Origin: Trichopria drosophilae
Lineage: Eukaryota; Arthropoda; Insecta; Hymenoptera; Diapriidae
Assembly (NCBI GenBank): GCA_030407085.1
Contig: CM059586.1
Location: 87,727,501 to 87,791,500, forward strand
Reading direction: 5' to 3'
Length of the DNA: 64,000 nucleotides
Position numbers and translations under genes: made by a program. This document shows positions 11,390-24,015 of this stretch, piece after piece; position 1 is the stretch's first letter, and the number at the start of each line of letters is the position of its first letter. The notes beneath the pieces are model-generated. The model saw only the letters and a list, made by a program, of their open reading frames with translations, had not been told where the DNA came from and did no database searches.

Positions 11390-12890
11390 TTAACCCCTTC
11401 AATTGCAGGAGGACATCAGGACATGCCTGGATGAATTAATAGCTGTTATTATTCGAAATTTAAGGGTGTTTTCAAGGATTTTTTCTAATCATCAATCCAG
11501 CATCACTGGAGTCTTCTTTCTAACTAGTTTTTATCAAATTATCTTTTAGTCACTACATTCTTTGGCCCTTTCAGTTATGAATTTATTGAGCTATGCCATT
11601 TTTTTTCCATTTGCTATATAAACTGTTCATAACCCATATTATCTTTTAAACTTCAAAATAGTAGATCCAATATGTAGGACAAAAATTTTGAAAAATATAA
11701 TTTTGCCTAATTTTGTATATGGGAATTTATGGCCCAATAAAAATGTGAGAATTTCATGTTGCCCAATAAGTAAGCATCGATTGGATTTTTGTTACAGTAT
11801 CCAAATATGACCGCCAAGTATCCAATTGGCTTTAGTTTTTGAGACATTGAAGGTCAAAGTATTAAAACAATCTGATTTCAGATATTTTGAGCCTCTATTC
11901 ACAGCCCCAAAAAATGCTGCCTCCCTATCAGTAAGAGTCAATTATCATAGGATTTTCTCGCACAATCCAAATAAGCAAAGTGAAAGTCAAAGGGATAAAA
12001 ATCCGGATTTACGCCAAAATATTGTGGTCCTAGTTCTTGACCAAATTGAAAGCCAAAGGGGTAAAATTTCGCGCTTTTAGACTTTGTTTGGATGCGACGC
12101 AGAATATTAAAAAATGCAAAATGGCAGATCCAAAATGTTCGTCGAATTTATTGACATTCTAATCACTTCAAACTCGTGGTCGTCTTGTTGTCTAGTTTTC
12201 GAGGAAAACAGAAAAAAATGTCCGAAAACACGATTTTGTACCCCTTTGACCTTAAATGTGGACAACAACTAGGTCCAATTCAATGTTCTACATTATTATT
12301 AATTAGATTAATTATTCAGAAGAATCCTGTCAGAATTGACTGTAACTGGCGGGACAACAGTATTTCTTTTGGGATGTGAAAAGATGCTAAAAAATGACTA
12401 GGATCGAAGTTAACTCCTTCAACTTTCAATATCTCAATAACTAGAGCAAACAAGCTATTTTGGCGACCATATTTTGATTCTGTAACAAAAGTCCTGTCAG
12501 AAACGACTCTTACTTTTACGGCACCCAAATTTTGTTATAAATTCGGTCACTCTTTCAAATTCAAAATGACAGATTAAATATGACCGACTTAAATCTTCAA
12601 AAAAAAATAATATTTACTGATATTTATTCTAAAAAGGTTTTCAAGGTCGCTGATTACGAATCTGGTGGTTCATTCAAAATGAAAGATCCATTACTGCCGA
12701 CATTTAATAATTTAAATGTAAGAAAAAATCACAGTATTTTAAAATTGTAGTTTGAATTTTTACGTTATGCTGGATTCGTAATTAGGAAAAATCCTTAAAA
12801 ATTCGTGTATATCAAACTGGAAATAATAATAGCTATTAATTCCTCCTAATGAAGCATGTCCTCATAGGAGATGTTAACATAAAGAGTTAA
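11390..12890. mobile_element. TTAA-flanked piggyBac-like MITE, 1.5 kb
   Basis: The left end TTAACCCCTTCAATTGC carries AGGACATGCCTGG and TAATAGCTGTTATTATT. The right end mirrors this with AATAATAATAGCTATTA, GAAGCATGTCCTC and AGAGTTAA. The terminal TTAAs are 11390-11393 and 12887-12890. Internally it has degenerate ATGG modules (TAGATCCAATATG near 11663, AAATGGCAGATCC near 12119) and repeated phrases such as CAAAGGGGTAAAA. No transposase is present, so any movement would need a partner elsewhere. Confidence 0.65.
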
Positions 12891-13132
12891 AATGTAATTT
12901 TGACCAAATATTAAATTTAAGTTCATTTGTGAAGAAACAGATCATTTGTATTCAGTATTTTTTTTTAATTTGACAAAAAAGACTGAAAAATCTGGAAACA
13001 AAAAACAATAACGTAGAAATTTGCTAAAACTTATTTAATCAACCAAAGAAATTATTCAACTACAACTTTCACAAAAATTAAATAGGGACCAGGAATTCCA
13101 CTAGTTGGATGAGAAACAAACCAAGCGTAGCC

Positions 13133-13175
13133 TAAATTCCTACCTTATCGGCGGATTACTTCAGATCCCGCTTAA
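13133..13175. repeat. Solo right end of the GGGGGTTCTAAAG family
   Basis: CCTACCTTATCGGCGGATTA followed by CTTCAGATCCCGCTTAA resembles the right terminus of the element family at 42008-42393. It abuts the complete copy starting at the same TTAA (13172-13175). Confidence 0.55.
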
Positions 13176-13515
13176 GGGGGTTCTAAAGTGGTTCGCCGGT
13201 AAGGTAGGAAATTTCGCTAAAAAACGTAAATTGAAGAAACTGAATACAATTTTCAAAATTCGAGCTCTGTAAAGGCAATTCTAATTACTATAGACAGTTT
13301 CTGAGAAAACACCAAAAATAGCTGGTTTTTATTTATTTTCGAAAATTCTCTGTCAGTTCGCAATTAATGTCTTTTGGGTTTTCTGATATACCGTCTATAG
13401 TAATTAGAATTGCCCTTAAACAGTCCGAATTTTTAAATCGATTCATTCATTATTTATTTACGGTTTTTTAGGAAAATTCCTACTTTTTCGACCGTGCACC
13501 TTAGAACCCCCTTAA
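13172..13515. mobile_element. TTAA-flanked MITE, GGGGGTTCTAAAG family, 344 bp
   Basis: It starts TTAAGGGGGTTCTAAAGTGG and ends CACCTTAGAACCCCCTTAA, with the mirrored internal blocks GGTAAGGTAGGAA, AATTCTAATTACTATAGAC and TTCTCTGTCAGTTCGCAATT. It is almost wholly foldback and has no coding potential. Other copies: 23246-23613, 42008-42393 and the 43180-44620 array. Confidence 0.85.
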
Positions 13516-13929
13516 TATGAATGAAATTAAAACGTTACTAAATATTCCAATACGCTGCATGCAAAAATTAATTTTTCAATTTATGCAAATCCCGATCGAA
13601 TTGCTGGTCTAAGATTACTTTGTATGTAAATCGAACCACAGGAAATGTATATATTTATCATTTTCTTCTGCAAATCATGATGGATTTGAACTTTAAAAGT
13701 AAAAATTTATTATCACCTAAACTCACACAAAAAAGCACTTGGTGCCCTATTTACAAATGTATATACTGATTCATATGTGGAAGATCAATATGACAAATTA
13801 AATGAAATGACCCATGTATGAGCAATCATTTCAAGATTTACAGTTTCATATAATCGAAATATGCCCGCATTAAAATTATAAACGTAACCTTAGGTGGTTG
13901 ATGATTTTCGTTGAAATTGATGTGCTGCA

Positions 13930-14360
13930 ATTTACGTGCATACTTTTCACAAGAATTTCGATCGGCGGCATGTGCGTATTTTATGCCATCAAGCAATAAA
14001 TAACAACACTTTATCGGCTCGTAAACAGGTCGACTATAGAATTACGAATCAGCAGCTTGACTATCAACTACAGATTTCCTTGTCTAGTTTCACCATCGAG
14101 AGATATACATCTGACAAAAGCGACGAAATTGTTACTCAGACAAATAAAAATGCTGTTAACCCGACTCATCGGTATTTCACGCTCGTCAAACAATCTAAGT
14201 ACTTTGCTCGGTTGATGTACCTCATGCATGCACTTTATAGAGTATTTGCTTGGCACGCGTAAACGTTCTCGAGTTTTATTTATGGAATCGAGGGATGCGG
14301 TTCGTTTCCGTGCTCGATTTACCGGATTTTCTCGGACCGGAAGAACAGAGAAAAGGGATA
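13930..14360. promoter_or_regulatory. Non-repetitive, GC-richer island; possible regulatory DNA
   Basis: Composition shifts here to balanced, CpG-containing unique sequence with no repeat-family signature. Transcription-factor-like words are visible: a forkhead core GTAAACA at 14021-14027, TTTATCGG just before it, and CAATAAA. Both strands are open for 108-144 codons, but no splice-framed coding pattern or family match was found. An enhancer is a guess from composition only. Confidence 0.3.
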
Positions 14361-14519
14361 TATACGAACCAGAGCATTTATATAGTAGTGCCTTATAAAC
14401 TTTAGGGGGATTAGGTTGGAATTGAGCATTGTTCTTTAAGGCGATAGAATAAGGATTCTGGTAATAAATTGTATCAACATTGCTAGTTCTTGTCACGTAC
14501 AACTTTTCTATCCTATGTT

Positions 14520-15040
14520 CCGTTCATTTTGTCTGCATTTATGTCTTTATCGCCATTCAATTTTCCATTCTTATTTCAATTTCACCGAGTAATCTTATCT
14601 TTTTGCAGCTTAATAGAAAAAAAATCTAATCTAACTTGATAGAATTTTTCTACTTTTAAACCAGCTTTTACAAAATTTATCCTCGAAAAATATCGCAAAT
14701 AATGGTATTAAGAATCGCTAATCACGACTCCGGCAATGAGTGCTCATACTCAAGACATATAGAGTATATAAAAAAAATTTAAAAAAACACCATCCATAGC
14801 TTCTGCAGGAGTCTATACCCCACTGTCCACCATTTTCAGCACGCTAATGTTTATTGCTTTCTTTGTTTGTATATTTTATAGAAGAAAAATAATATAACAA
14901 TAATTGAGCTGTCTTTAGATTTTTAGCTTTTCGTTTTAAAAATGTGTTACTCGACTCTTTGAGTCGAATGGTATATGCAGGCCCTGCAGTTTATACTGTG
15001 TTCCGAAACCAGTGAATATTCAAAATAACTAATCGAATAC
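14520..15040. other. Gene-free AT-rich stretch
   Basis: Nothing beyond AT-rich unique sequence is visible. There is a short palindrome-like TTACTCGACTCTTTGAGTCG near 14946. Confidence 0.4.
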
Positions 15041-16060
15041 ATCATAGTGTATTTGGTAAGAATCTGTCATGTCATATTAAATCCGACATATTGAATGTTC
15101 AAAATCTGGGGTCTTATTATGATGAGGACTAATAAAAGTAGATGAAGTTAAATAATATCGACCAACGTTATCTTTAATTTTTCAGCTGACTGATATGTTT
15201 TAATGTTCTGCGGATATCAATGGGATGCTGAAAAATGTCATATTTCTAACATTTAAAACGGCGGATCCAATATGGTGGATGAATTTTAACAAATTGTTTC
15301 AGTTTGCTCAACATTCCAAGTACCCGATAATCTGAATATTTGTTATTTGTTTTTAAATTTTACCATTTGTTTATTTTATAAGTTTTATTGATCAAATGAT
15401 AGAAAATTGTTAATAATTAATAATAATAATAATAATCCACCAGAATTATTTAAATCTGTCGTCATAATCGCAATCAACGACCCCAAAAACCTCCAAATAA
15501 TCAATTTCAAGCGAATCTTGCCAAATTTTTAACCATCTCACGTTATTTTGAATCTATCATTTTGAATTTTTCAAAATTGAAAAAACTAATTTCATATTCG
15601 CATTCAACGACCCCAAATATCCCCTAGTAACTAGTTTTAAGAGAAACTACATAATGAGATTTAGCAAAAGTCGTCCGCCATATTGGATCGACATTTTAAA
15701 TACGTTATTAAAAAAGAAATATTTATTTAGTATCGACCATTGAAAAATAAAATTTATAGTTGTGATGAAATAATGGTCTGTTATAAAAATTATAATAATA
15801 ATAAAAAAATAAAAAATAATGAATAATAAAAGAAAATTTAAATAGTAAAATTCAATAATTTTGACGTTTCGATTATAAGTTGGACCCTCTTCAGAAAGAG
15901 AGTGTGTCTGGACTCTGCAATCATGGTCGAAACGACAAAGTTATTGAGTAAAAATGGCAGATCTAATATGGCGGATAAAAATTGAAAATTGCTCAGATTT
16001 GCTTGAAACTTATTACTCGGGGGTTTCAGGGGTCGATTTAACTCAACTCAATACATGTTT
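15040..16060. repeat. Cluster of ATGGCGG modules in both orientations
   Basis: There are plus-oriented cores at about 15255 (CGGCGGATCCAATATGG) and 15953 (AAATGGCAGATCTAATATGG). Minus-oriented ones lie at about 15072 (ATATTGAATG), 15545 and 15676 (CGCCATATTGGATCG). The associated GGGGTCGnTGAnTnCGAATnTG half appears as CAATCAACGACCCC at 15471 and CATTCAACGACCCC at 15601. The mirrored layout suggests a decayed foldback element centred near 15800. Confidence 0.65.
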
Positions 16061-16349
16061 AACTTCTCAAGAAAACAATTCTTTACATCGCCTCTAAATT
16101 AAGTTCTCCGAATTTAATTTGTAATTTAATATGTTTAAAAATGGATACAGAAATTTGATATTTCTTTTCGTTATAAAGATTTATTGATTGTCGTTACTAG
16201 TGCGGGAAATATGCGAACTAATATGTGTTTTTGGCATATATATTTAAAAGCTCGATTTTATTGGTGCAACTTAAAAGATTTGCAGAAAAAATGCATAAAC
16301 TACAATATTTAAAATTCATTTACCCGAAAACTAACAAATTTTGGAAAAA

Positions 16350-16925
16350 ATGGCAATAAACAAATACTTAGAATTCATAAGAGAATCTACTAACATTTTT
16401 TCAGAATTTTTCATAAATATTTTAAAATTTTGAACAAATTTACATAACAAATTTCTCAAAATATCATGTAAAATATCTTAAAACATTTTAGTATAATCCT
16501 CAATGGTTTCTAAGAATTTGTCATTCTTATCCCTTTTTTAGGGAAGCTTTATACTTTTTATTTAGATCGTCTAAAATTTTTTCAAAGAAATTATCATTTC
16601 GATTATGCCATGACGAATTTAAAAAATCTATTAGCGTAACTTTTTAGTACAATTATCGGGTCCACGATTAAAATATATTTTAGAGCATTTACATTCCAGT
16701 ATGAGGATTGGAAGCTGGAATAAAAAAATTGAAAATACATATATGCCTAAAACACATATTCGTGCAAATTTAGACAAATTTTGACAGCACCATTCTAGAA
16801 AGTGACCTCGAAAAGAAGATATGTTCCTTTCAATTTTTTCGTTTGATTTTGATACTAAAAACATGATTACAGTTGAAGTGTAAAAAATGTAATTTCGGAA
16901 TAAAATACTCATTTAAATCTTAAAT
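16350..16925. repeat. Partial copy of the 59475-60537 element family
   Basis: The stretch shares a phrase order with the right half of the 60 kb element: TTTTCAGAATTTTTCATAAA, a CATTCTTA followed by a T-rich run, GATCGTCTAAAATTTTTTC, CAAAGAAAT, and a near-terminal AAAAAATGTAATTTCGG. The terminal GTTAA is lost. There is no gene. Confidence 0.5.
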
Positions 16926-17825
16926 ACATAATTGAATAAACTTTACGAAACCCCGCTTAAAAATACAAAGGAAGTTAAAATTGTTATCATAGAGACACAT
17001 GCACTCACGAAATATTGAACGAAAGAAATGAAAAAGTCCCGCACTTTTAGAAAAAACGAGTGTCGTGGAGCATGTGCACTTAAGAGTCAATCGAAAATAT
17101 CTAAACAGAAGACATTAGCATTCCTACCCTGCACACATACTCATAGAAATGAATACGTCGTTTACCAGATGTACTTTCAACCAACACGCCAACGCCATAA
17201 GTTTCGGCTAAATATAAAAGCTTCCGACGAAACGCACAATCCGGAATGCTTCTTTCTCCAGATTTATATCTGCAGATGTTTACGAATGAAGAGGCCTGCA
17301 TGAAACCGTGAAATTCGCAGTGTTGTTTCTTGCATATTGACAACTTGTTAAGACATTGACGAATTGTATACAAAAGAATCCATTTTGTATCAACATAACC
17401 TAAAAAGCAAATTGTGATCCAAAAATACACTTCGCAGACACACAATACGGTTTAATTTTTCTGGTTTGATTAATCTCTTAATGTATTTGAATTATCTCTT
17501 AACTTTACACTGTCCAATAATTCCCTCAGATATTTTAATCTTTTAAAAGTGAAAATTTGTCTAAACATGAAGTCAATTAGCTACAGAAGTCAATATATTA
17601 GATGGCATCTCTAGAAGCCTAAACAAAAATGTATTTATTTCATGTTTATGGACACAAATCTGATTTAAAATTAAAAATGGCGGATCCAATAAAGCGAACC
17701 ACATTTTAAAAAATTGATGCTATTTATTCTTCTGCATATTATTCAGTATACATTTATTTATACATTAAAGAACGATTTTGGTCGTAAAATTTCAAATTCT
17801 TAATTGATTGGGTTTATCAAGGTTC

Positions 17826-18352
17826 GTTCTGCTTGAGCAACTATGAAATTTCGCGTGCTGATCAATTTTAAGCATTTTACCTTCACTTAACCTTGTGAAG
17901 GACAATAAAATGTTTAAAGAACGGGTTTGGACGTAAAATTTTCCCCTTTATCCCATTCCGATGTCAGAAATAGTGAATCCCATTTGAAAAATGATCTTAA
18001 CCTTGAAATGACCTTGAAAATTGATCTCAAGGTCAAATTGAAGTTAATCCCCATCGTCACAAACAATTATCATCTGACCTATTTTTCTGAATCTGGCTTG
18101 TATTCTTAGATAATGCATATATGCAACTTCAATTTGACCTTGAGATCATTTTTCAAGGCCATTTCAAGGTTAAGATCATTTTTTCAAATGGGAGTCACTA
18201 TTTCTGACGTCAGAATCGGATAGAGCGGAAAATTTCACGTTCAAAACCGTTCTTTAAACATTTTTTTGTGACTCCCACAAGGTCAGTGAAGGTGAAAAGA
18301 TTAAAAATGAATCAGAACACAAAATTTCTTAGTCGTCTCGAGCAGAAAAATA
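17826..18352. mobile_element. Foldback element carrying TCAAGGTCA sites
   Basis: The arms of about 230 bases (17826-18057 and roughly 18115-18352) mirror each other. Landmarks are GATGTCAGAAATAGTGA / TCACTATTTCTGACGTC, CCCATTTGAAAAATGATCTT / AAGATCATTTTTTCAAATGG, and GTTTAAAGAACGG / CCGTTCTTTAAAC. It contains TCAAGGTCA at 18027-18035 and the complement TGACCTTGA at 18009-18017 and 18135-18143, the consensus monomer site of FTZ-F1/ERR-type nuclear receptors. Confidence 0.8.
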
Positions 18353-18403
18353 GATCAGTAACGGAAGATATACATATATATTTTCAAATAAATAAAAAAA
18401 AGT

Positions 18404-18478
18404 TGCCCCGTGGCGGAATCGAACCCGGGTCTTCCGTACGAAAATAAATAGTTTATACAGCGATAGAAGTTATTGGTC
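18404..18478 (-). repeat. tRNA-like pseudogene or SINE fragment
   Basis: Read on the minus strand, CCGGGTTCGATTCCGCC (B-box core GGTTCGATTCC) is followed by ACGGGGC and then an oligo-T/A tail from 18403 down. The 5' half lacks a recognisable A-box or D-arm and the anticodon arm is not convincing, so it is not called a functional tRNA. Confidence 0.45.
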
Positions 18479-18479
18479 C

Positions 18480-19190
18480 AACTACAAAAAGTACGTTTTC
18501 TTGCTGCGGCGTTACTATTTCAGATTAGTTGTCATTTTACTAGTTTTTCTTATAACAATAACTGCTTTTCTATTTAGAGTTACGAATTTATATTCATAAC
18601 CAACAAATATGAGATTTCAAGTAAATTTCTACAATTTTATTCGAATCAAGGTTTTACTTTTTTTTTCTAAATCCTCAGATTCATACTTTCGATTTATATT
18701 TTAAATTGAGTATTTCCTATTCTGATCCAATTAATTCTAGAGCTCGTTGATTGGAAATATTTATAATTCACGAATTAGTTAATTTTTTGTATGGTTTCAT
18801 GTAACTCAATGTGGGATTTTAACCTAAAATTATCATGATCTTAACTTTTTTGCAAGACAAATGTTTTAGAAATAATTATTATTTGTACTATGGCAATTCT
18901 CGAAGAGTTGAACACCTGAGATTATTACAATACATTATTTTATAATAGTAAACACATTCAGCAAGTTTTATCGAACAGCTACTAATTTAATTAGATAAAT
19001 ATTGTCACTTATTTAATTACATGATAAATAATTAGTAAAATGCTTCAATACTAACAATTCTATGGCGACATTTTTAGAACGAATGGTACCGGAATTTCTT
19101 ATCGATTTATAGTGTTGCCGTATTTAGTGATCATGTTTAACAATCATTTAATGTTACTATGAATAAACGAGATTACATGCTTGCAATAAC
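18480..19190. other. Gene-free AT-rich stretch
   Basis: No repeat signature and no exon were seen. Confidence 0.4.
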
Positions 19191-19900
19191 GACGTATTTC
19201 TAATGTACTGTCCCCTTTAATGGCCGATCGATTATTGCGAATTGTGTAGTAGGGTCGGTATCGACTACTATTAATACTTAACATTACGGATACCAAAACG
19301 ATTTAGATCGTGAAAGGTAATTGCTATTTCGATACTGGTGGCTGGGAGCAACAGTTCCGGTTCCTGCGATCGCTTTTCGCTAATGTCGATTGAATTCTGA
19401 AATTATCAGAAATTCTACGTCTATCTTTATGATCATCTTATTGGGTTAATCGCTTAACAGAATTTTTATGACTAAGCTGTTGCTTAAGCAGATGTATACT
19501 ATTTCTAGACGATTTAAATGCTAAAATATTTGACGAACTCAATATACTTTGGATTTTAGTAGATTTATTTTTAAAAAGTTACAGAATAAAAATTACAAAT
19601 GTTTTTAAAAATTATCCTCTTAAAAAACAGGGATGAAGGTCATATGAACGTTGGGGGAACATCGGAGATACGTATCGGGACAAATAATCTCGACGAACCG
19701 GTTTAGGCGTTAAAAAATGACGTAGACTTGCTGGTATCTCCCGCGCGTTTACAACAATCGTTTATGCTCTGCATCATGGAGTTTCGCATTAAAGGCTACA
19801 TAAAACGGTTTCAGATTTTCCATTAAAATGGCAAATACCCGAAACTAGGACGTTACTGGTCACATCTGCGTTTACTCGTGAACATTTCGGATATTAAGCA
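19190..19900. promoter_or_regulatory. CpG-containing unique island; possible regulatory DNA
   Basis: Two patches (19200-19400 and 19630-19880) are markedly less AT-rich and contain many CG dinucleotides, for example GGCCGATCGATTATTGCG near 19222, CCTGCGATCGCTTTTCGC near 19364 and CTCCCGCGCGTTTACAACAA near 19738. No open frame with splice signals and no repeat match was found. Confidence 0.3.
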
Positions 19901-22070
19901 CCTTTATCAGCAATTCACATTCTGTCATGTACATTGCCTCCAGTGATTCGAAAATCATTATTTTGCAGCAATTTCAGGGTTTTGAAACAACCGAATTACA
20001 ACTAAAAAATGAGTAGAATTACATAACTTAAAATAGTTGGCACTACTGACTAGATATTAGGATAACACGCCATTTTTTTAGTTAATTTTACTATCTAAAT
20101 AGTTATAACGATAGCCAAACCATGTTAAATAACTAAAACTAACTAAAAACGTAGTTACTTACTAAACTTAGATATTTCACATGATTTTAAGTTATAAATT
20201 TTAGTACTTTAGACCAGCAACTTGAATTGTTGACAGTTTAATAAGAATTTAATCCTATTTTCTTATTTATTAAAAAGTTTGCCCCTCAATTACCTTTTTT
20301 GTTGTGATGGAAAAAGAAACCAAACTTTTTGGTAATTTACTATTCCTGAATACTGGATTAATTTGTAAAATGGGTTTAATTACTTTAGTTAAATGAGCAT
20401 ACAAATATAATAATGAACGACAAGAAATAATTCTTTATTTAACTTATTGCTCTAAATAGTAATAATGCATGATGCTAATCATAAAATAGTGTAGTTATTT
20501 TTAGCAAAAATTCAAAAAATAATACATAAAATATGCCAAAATTTATAGTAATTTTCTTTGTTAATATAATTTTGTTCGTTTTGATTTTATTAACAATGTA
20601 AGCACTACCTAAAATTTTATATATTAGAAACGATATTAAAATAATCCCATTCAACCGATTTCCATTCGTTCTCGAATGCTGAATTTATTAATCAACATAT
20701 ATGACTAAATAATAAACAATAACAACAAATAGTAAACAAATTTAATATTTTCTGTAAATTTCAAATTTTTAATAACGATTTTTAGATAAATTTTCTTTTG
20801 ACGACTTGTAAACGTGTTTTAAAGTCGATGTCAATGGAGACATTTGTTTCTACTAAATATTACATTTTTTAATAACGATTTAATGACAAACGCTTACGTT
20901 CTGAAGGTTTTACATTACATAATGCCGGAATTTGATTACCAAGACAATAATGATTCAGTGCTGATCATTTACCAAGAGTTATAAAATATGTCAGAAATGC
21001 ACGCGAGAAAATTAACTTTCTTACATTCCACTAAACATTACCGGTATTATGAACAGGAAATAAATAATATCGTGCAGATAAATAAGGAATTAATTCTTCA
21101 AAAAGAAGTATACAAAATGTGAATGCAACGAAAATATTATGGGATAGTTTCGACATGCTTCCCATTCATCAATATTTTATGAGCTTAATTAATAGAATAC
21201 TTTTAGAAACTTCAATACATCGATACACTTTACTATAAAATATTGCAGTTGCATATTTCCTTGCCGAGCTTAAGAGATTTATATGTCAAGTTGTTTTCAT
21301 TATACTTCGAGATTTACCGCAACTGTAACCACATACAAGATCATGTTCCTTAATAATGTATTCATTAATTTATATGAACTCTACAATTTTATGTACTGCT
21401 TTGAAATCGATTTAATAGTTTGACACTTTTGGAAAAAACGGAAAGCCGTTTATCATTAAAATTAATATCTTCTGTTAAACCCGCTGGTTTTTTTTCGTTT
21501 GTGAATAAGTGGATCGAATTATTCTTTGCAGAGGAATCTTATAGAAATTATTTATTCAAATTTTTTTTTTTAAAAATACATTAAAATTTATAAATCTTAT
21601 ACATTTTATCATTTACGTTTTAACATGTTAGTGATGTTCGTAGTGCGCGGGTGTTCGGTTAATACACAGTGACGATTTTTAATTTTCCTAATAAGTACCT
21701 AAACATTATAAAAAAAGATAAGAGTCCCCATTCTTACACTCAAAAAATAATTTCTAATTTAAAACCATTGGCAGTCTACAAGAAACGGAGCTTAATTAAA
21801 AAAGTACAAGCTGCAAGTATGAACTGCAACGTTGGCAATAAATGCAAGCAAATTCAATTTATAATAAATTTTTGTCTGTATAACATTATTTTTCATAGTA
21901 TAGCAATTTTAATTATTTTATGTGACATTGAGTATCGTGTAGCTTAATTTCTGTTTAAAACAGCATTAATTTGTTTTATATCGAGCCGATTTTTAGAGTA
22001 TAAATACGACTGTTAGAAATAAATATAAAATTTTAGTCTACTAATTTTTTGGACTGATTACTGATTAACC
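19900..22070. other. Gene-free, very AT-rich stretch with one MITE-like patch
   Basis: Around 20030-20180 TTAGTTAATTTTACTATCTA and later ACTAAAACTAACTAAAAACG resemble the small ACTATTTAAATAGTA-type elements at 23870-24010 and 61680-61750. Nothing else is identifiable. Confidence 0.4.
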
Positions 22071-22074
22071 CATT

Positions 22075-22957
22075 AACGCCGGGAAGAACACTTTTTGCAC
22101 TTCAATTTTCTTTAGACAAAATTTTGTAGGATTGAAAATGTTATAGAATGTATCAAAGATGTCCAAATTTTTTCAGAATATATTGATATCATTTTTTATT
22201 TTTTAAATTTTTGGAGAAACGAAATTTTTTAAAAAGTTGTTTAAAAAATTCTAAGATAATTTTGTTTAAAGTCTATATTTTACGAAAAAAAAATTATTAT
22301 TCTTCAAATCTAGAAATGATTAATAATTTTGTTTCTCAAAAACTATAAACTTTAGAGAAAACCTTATTAGAAAAAAAATATTTTAGAATTAGTTAAAGAT
22401 TACTTTCAATTTTTTTCATATTTTTTAAACGACTTTTTTCACAATTTCGCTTTTCTTAATTTTCGAAAAATAACAAATTGCCTCGATACATTCTGAACAA
22501 AATTGAGAATATTCTTTGACACATTCTAAGAAACGTTTGTTCCCACAACATTTTTTATAGAGATTGCAGTTTTCATGAAAAAATTGTTTAAGCTTTAAAA
22601 AGAAAATTCTCACTGCAGACGTCATTTTGTGATCATGATGTTAGCTTTTTAATATTTAAACAATATATCTTAATACAACAACTATTTTCTTCACTTTTAG
22701 CGAAAGAATTTTGTGCCTGCAAATACTCTTTCCGTCAGAAAAAAATGTTTTATAAAAAAGTATACCCAATTTTTTGCGTTATTTTGACATTTAATTTTTT
22801 AATTAAGGTAGCTCAATTTTGACAATTCCATTGAAATGACCGATCTCGAAAATAACAAGAGACATACATTTCACATTTTTTTAATTTCAATTTTCATATG
22901 AAATACTTGATTGAAATTGAAGCAGGAAATGTATCGTTCCTGGCGTTAATGGGTTAA
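22075..22957. mobile_element. TTAA-flanked piggyBac-like MITE, 883 bp
   Basis: The termini are TTAACCCATTAACGCCGGGA and TCCTGGCGTTAATGGGTTAA, an 18-20 bp inverted match. The next block CACTTCAATTTTC mirrors GAAATTGAAGCAGG. The interior is AT-rich with no protein. A decayed right half of the same family lies at 31060-31379. Confidence 0.85.
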
Positions 22958-23084
22958 GGAGCACGGAAGGCTTTATATCCTATTTTCAAAAGTATTTAGC
23001 GGCTGAATTTTGGATCATCTTTTTTAAAATAATCGCACTTCAACGTATACCTCCATGATTTTTTCTTAATTTACGATTTTTAGC

Positions 23085-23127
23085 GTAAATTTCTACGTTA
23101 TCGGCAAACCACTTTTGAACCCCTTAA
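23085..23127. repeat. Solo right end of the GGGGGTTCTAAAG family
   Basis: TTTTTAGCGTAAATTTCTAC then GTTATCGGCAAACCAC, ending GAACCCCTTAA at 23117-23127, matches the right terminus of the family. Its body is missing. A fuller copy begins 120 bases later. Confidence 0.55.
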
Positions 23128-23245
23128 TATTTAGTTTTTAATTAAAAAAAAAATAAAAATTAAAGGAAATAATTACTTACTTTTAGGAAAATAGTTTTAT
23201 TTCAGATTGAAAGTAAGTAATATACTTTTGCTTAATTTAAGATGT

Positions 23246-23613
23246 TTAAGGGGTTATAAAGTAGTCTGGCGGTAAGGTAGGAAATTTTACTAGAAAAACG
23301 TAAATTAAATATGACTGAATAAAATGTTCAAAATTCGGGATCTGTATAAATAATTCTATTTACTATAGATGTGGTTTCCTAAAAAATACCAAAGGCCAAA
23401 ATACGAAAGAATTCTGAAATAAATAAAAATCACTTATTTCCGTAAATTCTCAGTCAGTTCTCAATTAATGTCTTCAGAATTTTCTAGGATATCGTCAGTA
23501 GTAATTAGAAATACCCTTACAGAGGCTGAATTTCGAAAAATGGATTATGTTATTTTTTATTCACTAATTTTTAGGGTTTTAATGAAAATTTCCACCTAAA
23601 AGAACCCCCTGAA
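23246..23613. mobile_element. MITE, GGGGGTTCTAAAG family, degenerate copy
   Basis: It starts TTTAAGGGGTTATAAAG with GGCGGTAAGGTAGGAAATTT and ends CCACCTAAAAGAACCCCCTG. The central TCAGTCAGTTCTCAATTAAT and TTAGAAATACCCTTACAGA blocks are kept. The right TTAA is mutated. Confidence 0.75.
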
Positions 23614-23869
23614 ACATATTTTTTATTGCGTAACATCTTTTTGTTTGTCTATAACTTGACTAAAATTGATTATGAATCTAATATCAAAACTCAAATTGTG
23701 GTGTAATAATTTTACTAAATTTATGAGATTTTCGTCAAATTTATTATCCAAGAATTAATACTTTTATTAACTTTTTCCTAAATATTCATTAAATTTGGTA
23801 AATATTTTAGGACGATTGTTAAGTTAATGCAATTTTTAACAGTATGCAGGGAAAAAAGAAATAGGTGCA

Positions 23870-24015
23870 TTTACTGTCTAAATAGTAGGATCAGTTGTAA
23901 CTATATTTTTTCATTGGTTTTACTATTTAAATAGTAGGTTGAACTACCTACTTCGTCGAGGTCACTATTTCGATAGTAAAATTAACTTGAAACGTTGACT
24001 GTATAGTATCTTACT
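23870..24015. repeat. Small inverted ACTATTTAAATAGTA-type element
   Basis: TTTACTGTCTAAATAGTAGG and later TTTTACTATTTAAATAGTAG and CACTATTTCGATAGTAAAAT form short mirrored blocks. Similar words recur near 20090 and 61680-61750. The exact ends were not determined. Confidence 0.4.

Noticed and set aside
14068..14502. 144-codon open frame on the - strand
   Set aside because: The opposite strand is also open for 108 codons over much of the stretch. No family features and no splice context, so it is kept only as a compositionally unusual island.
18404..18478. Functional tRNA gene on the minus strand
   Set aside because: Only the T-arm side is recognisable; the 5' half has no D-arm.
22425..22625. 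66-codon minus frame with several Cys
   Set aside because: It lies inside a TTAA MITE, and the equivalent copy at 31 kb does not keep the frame.
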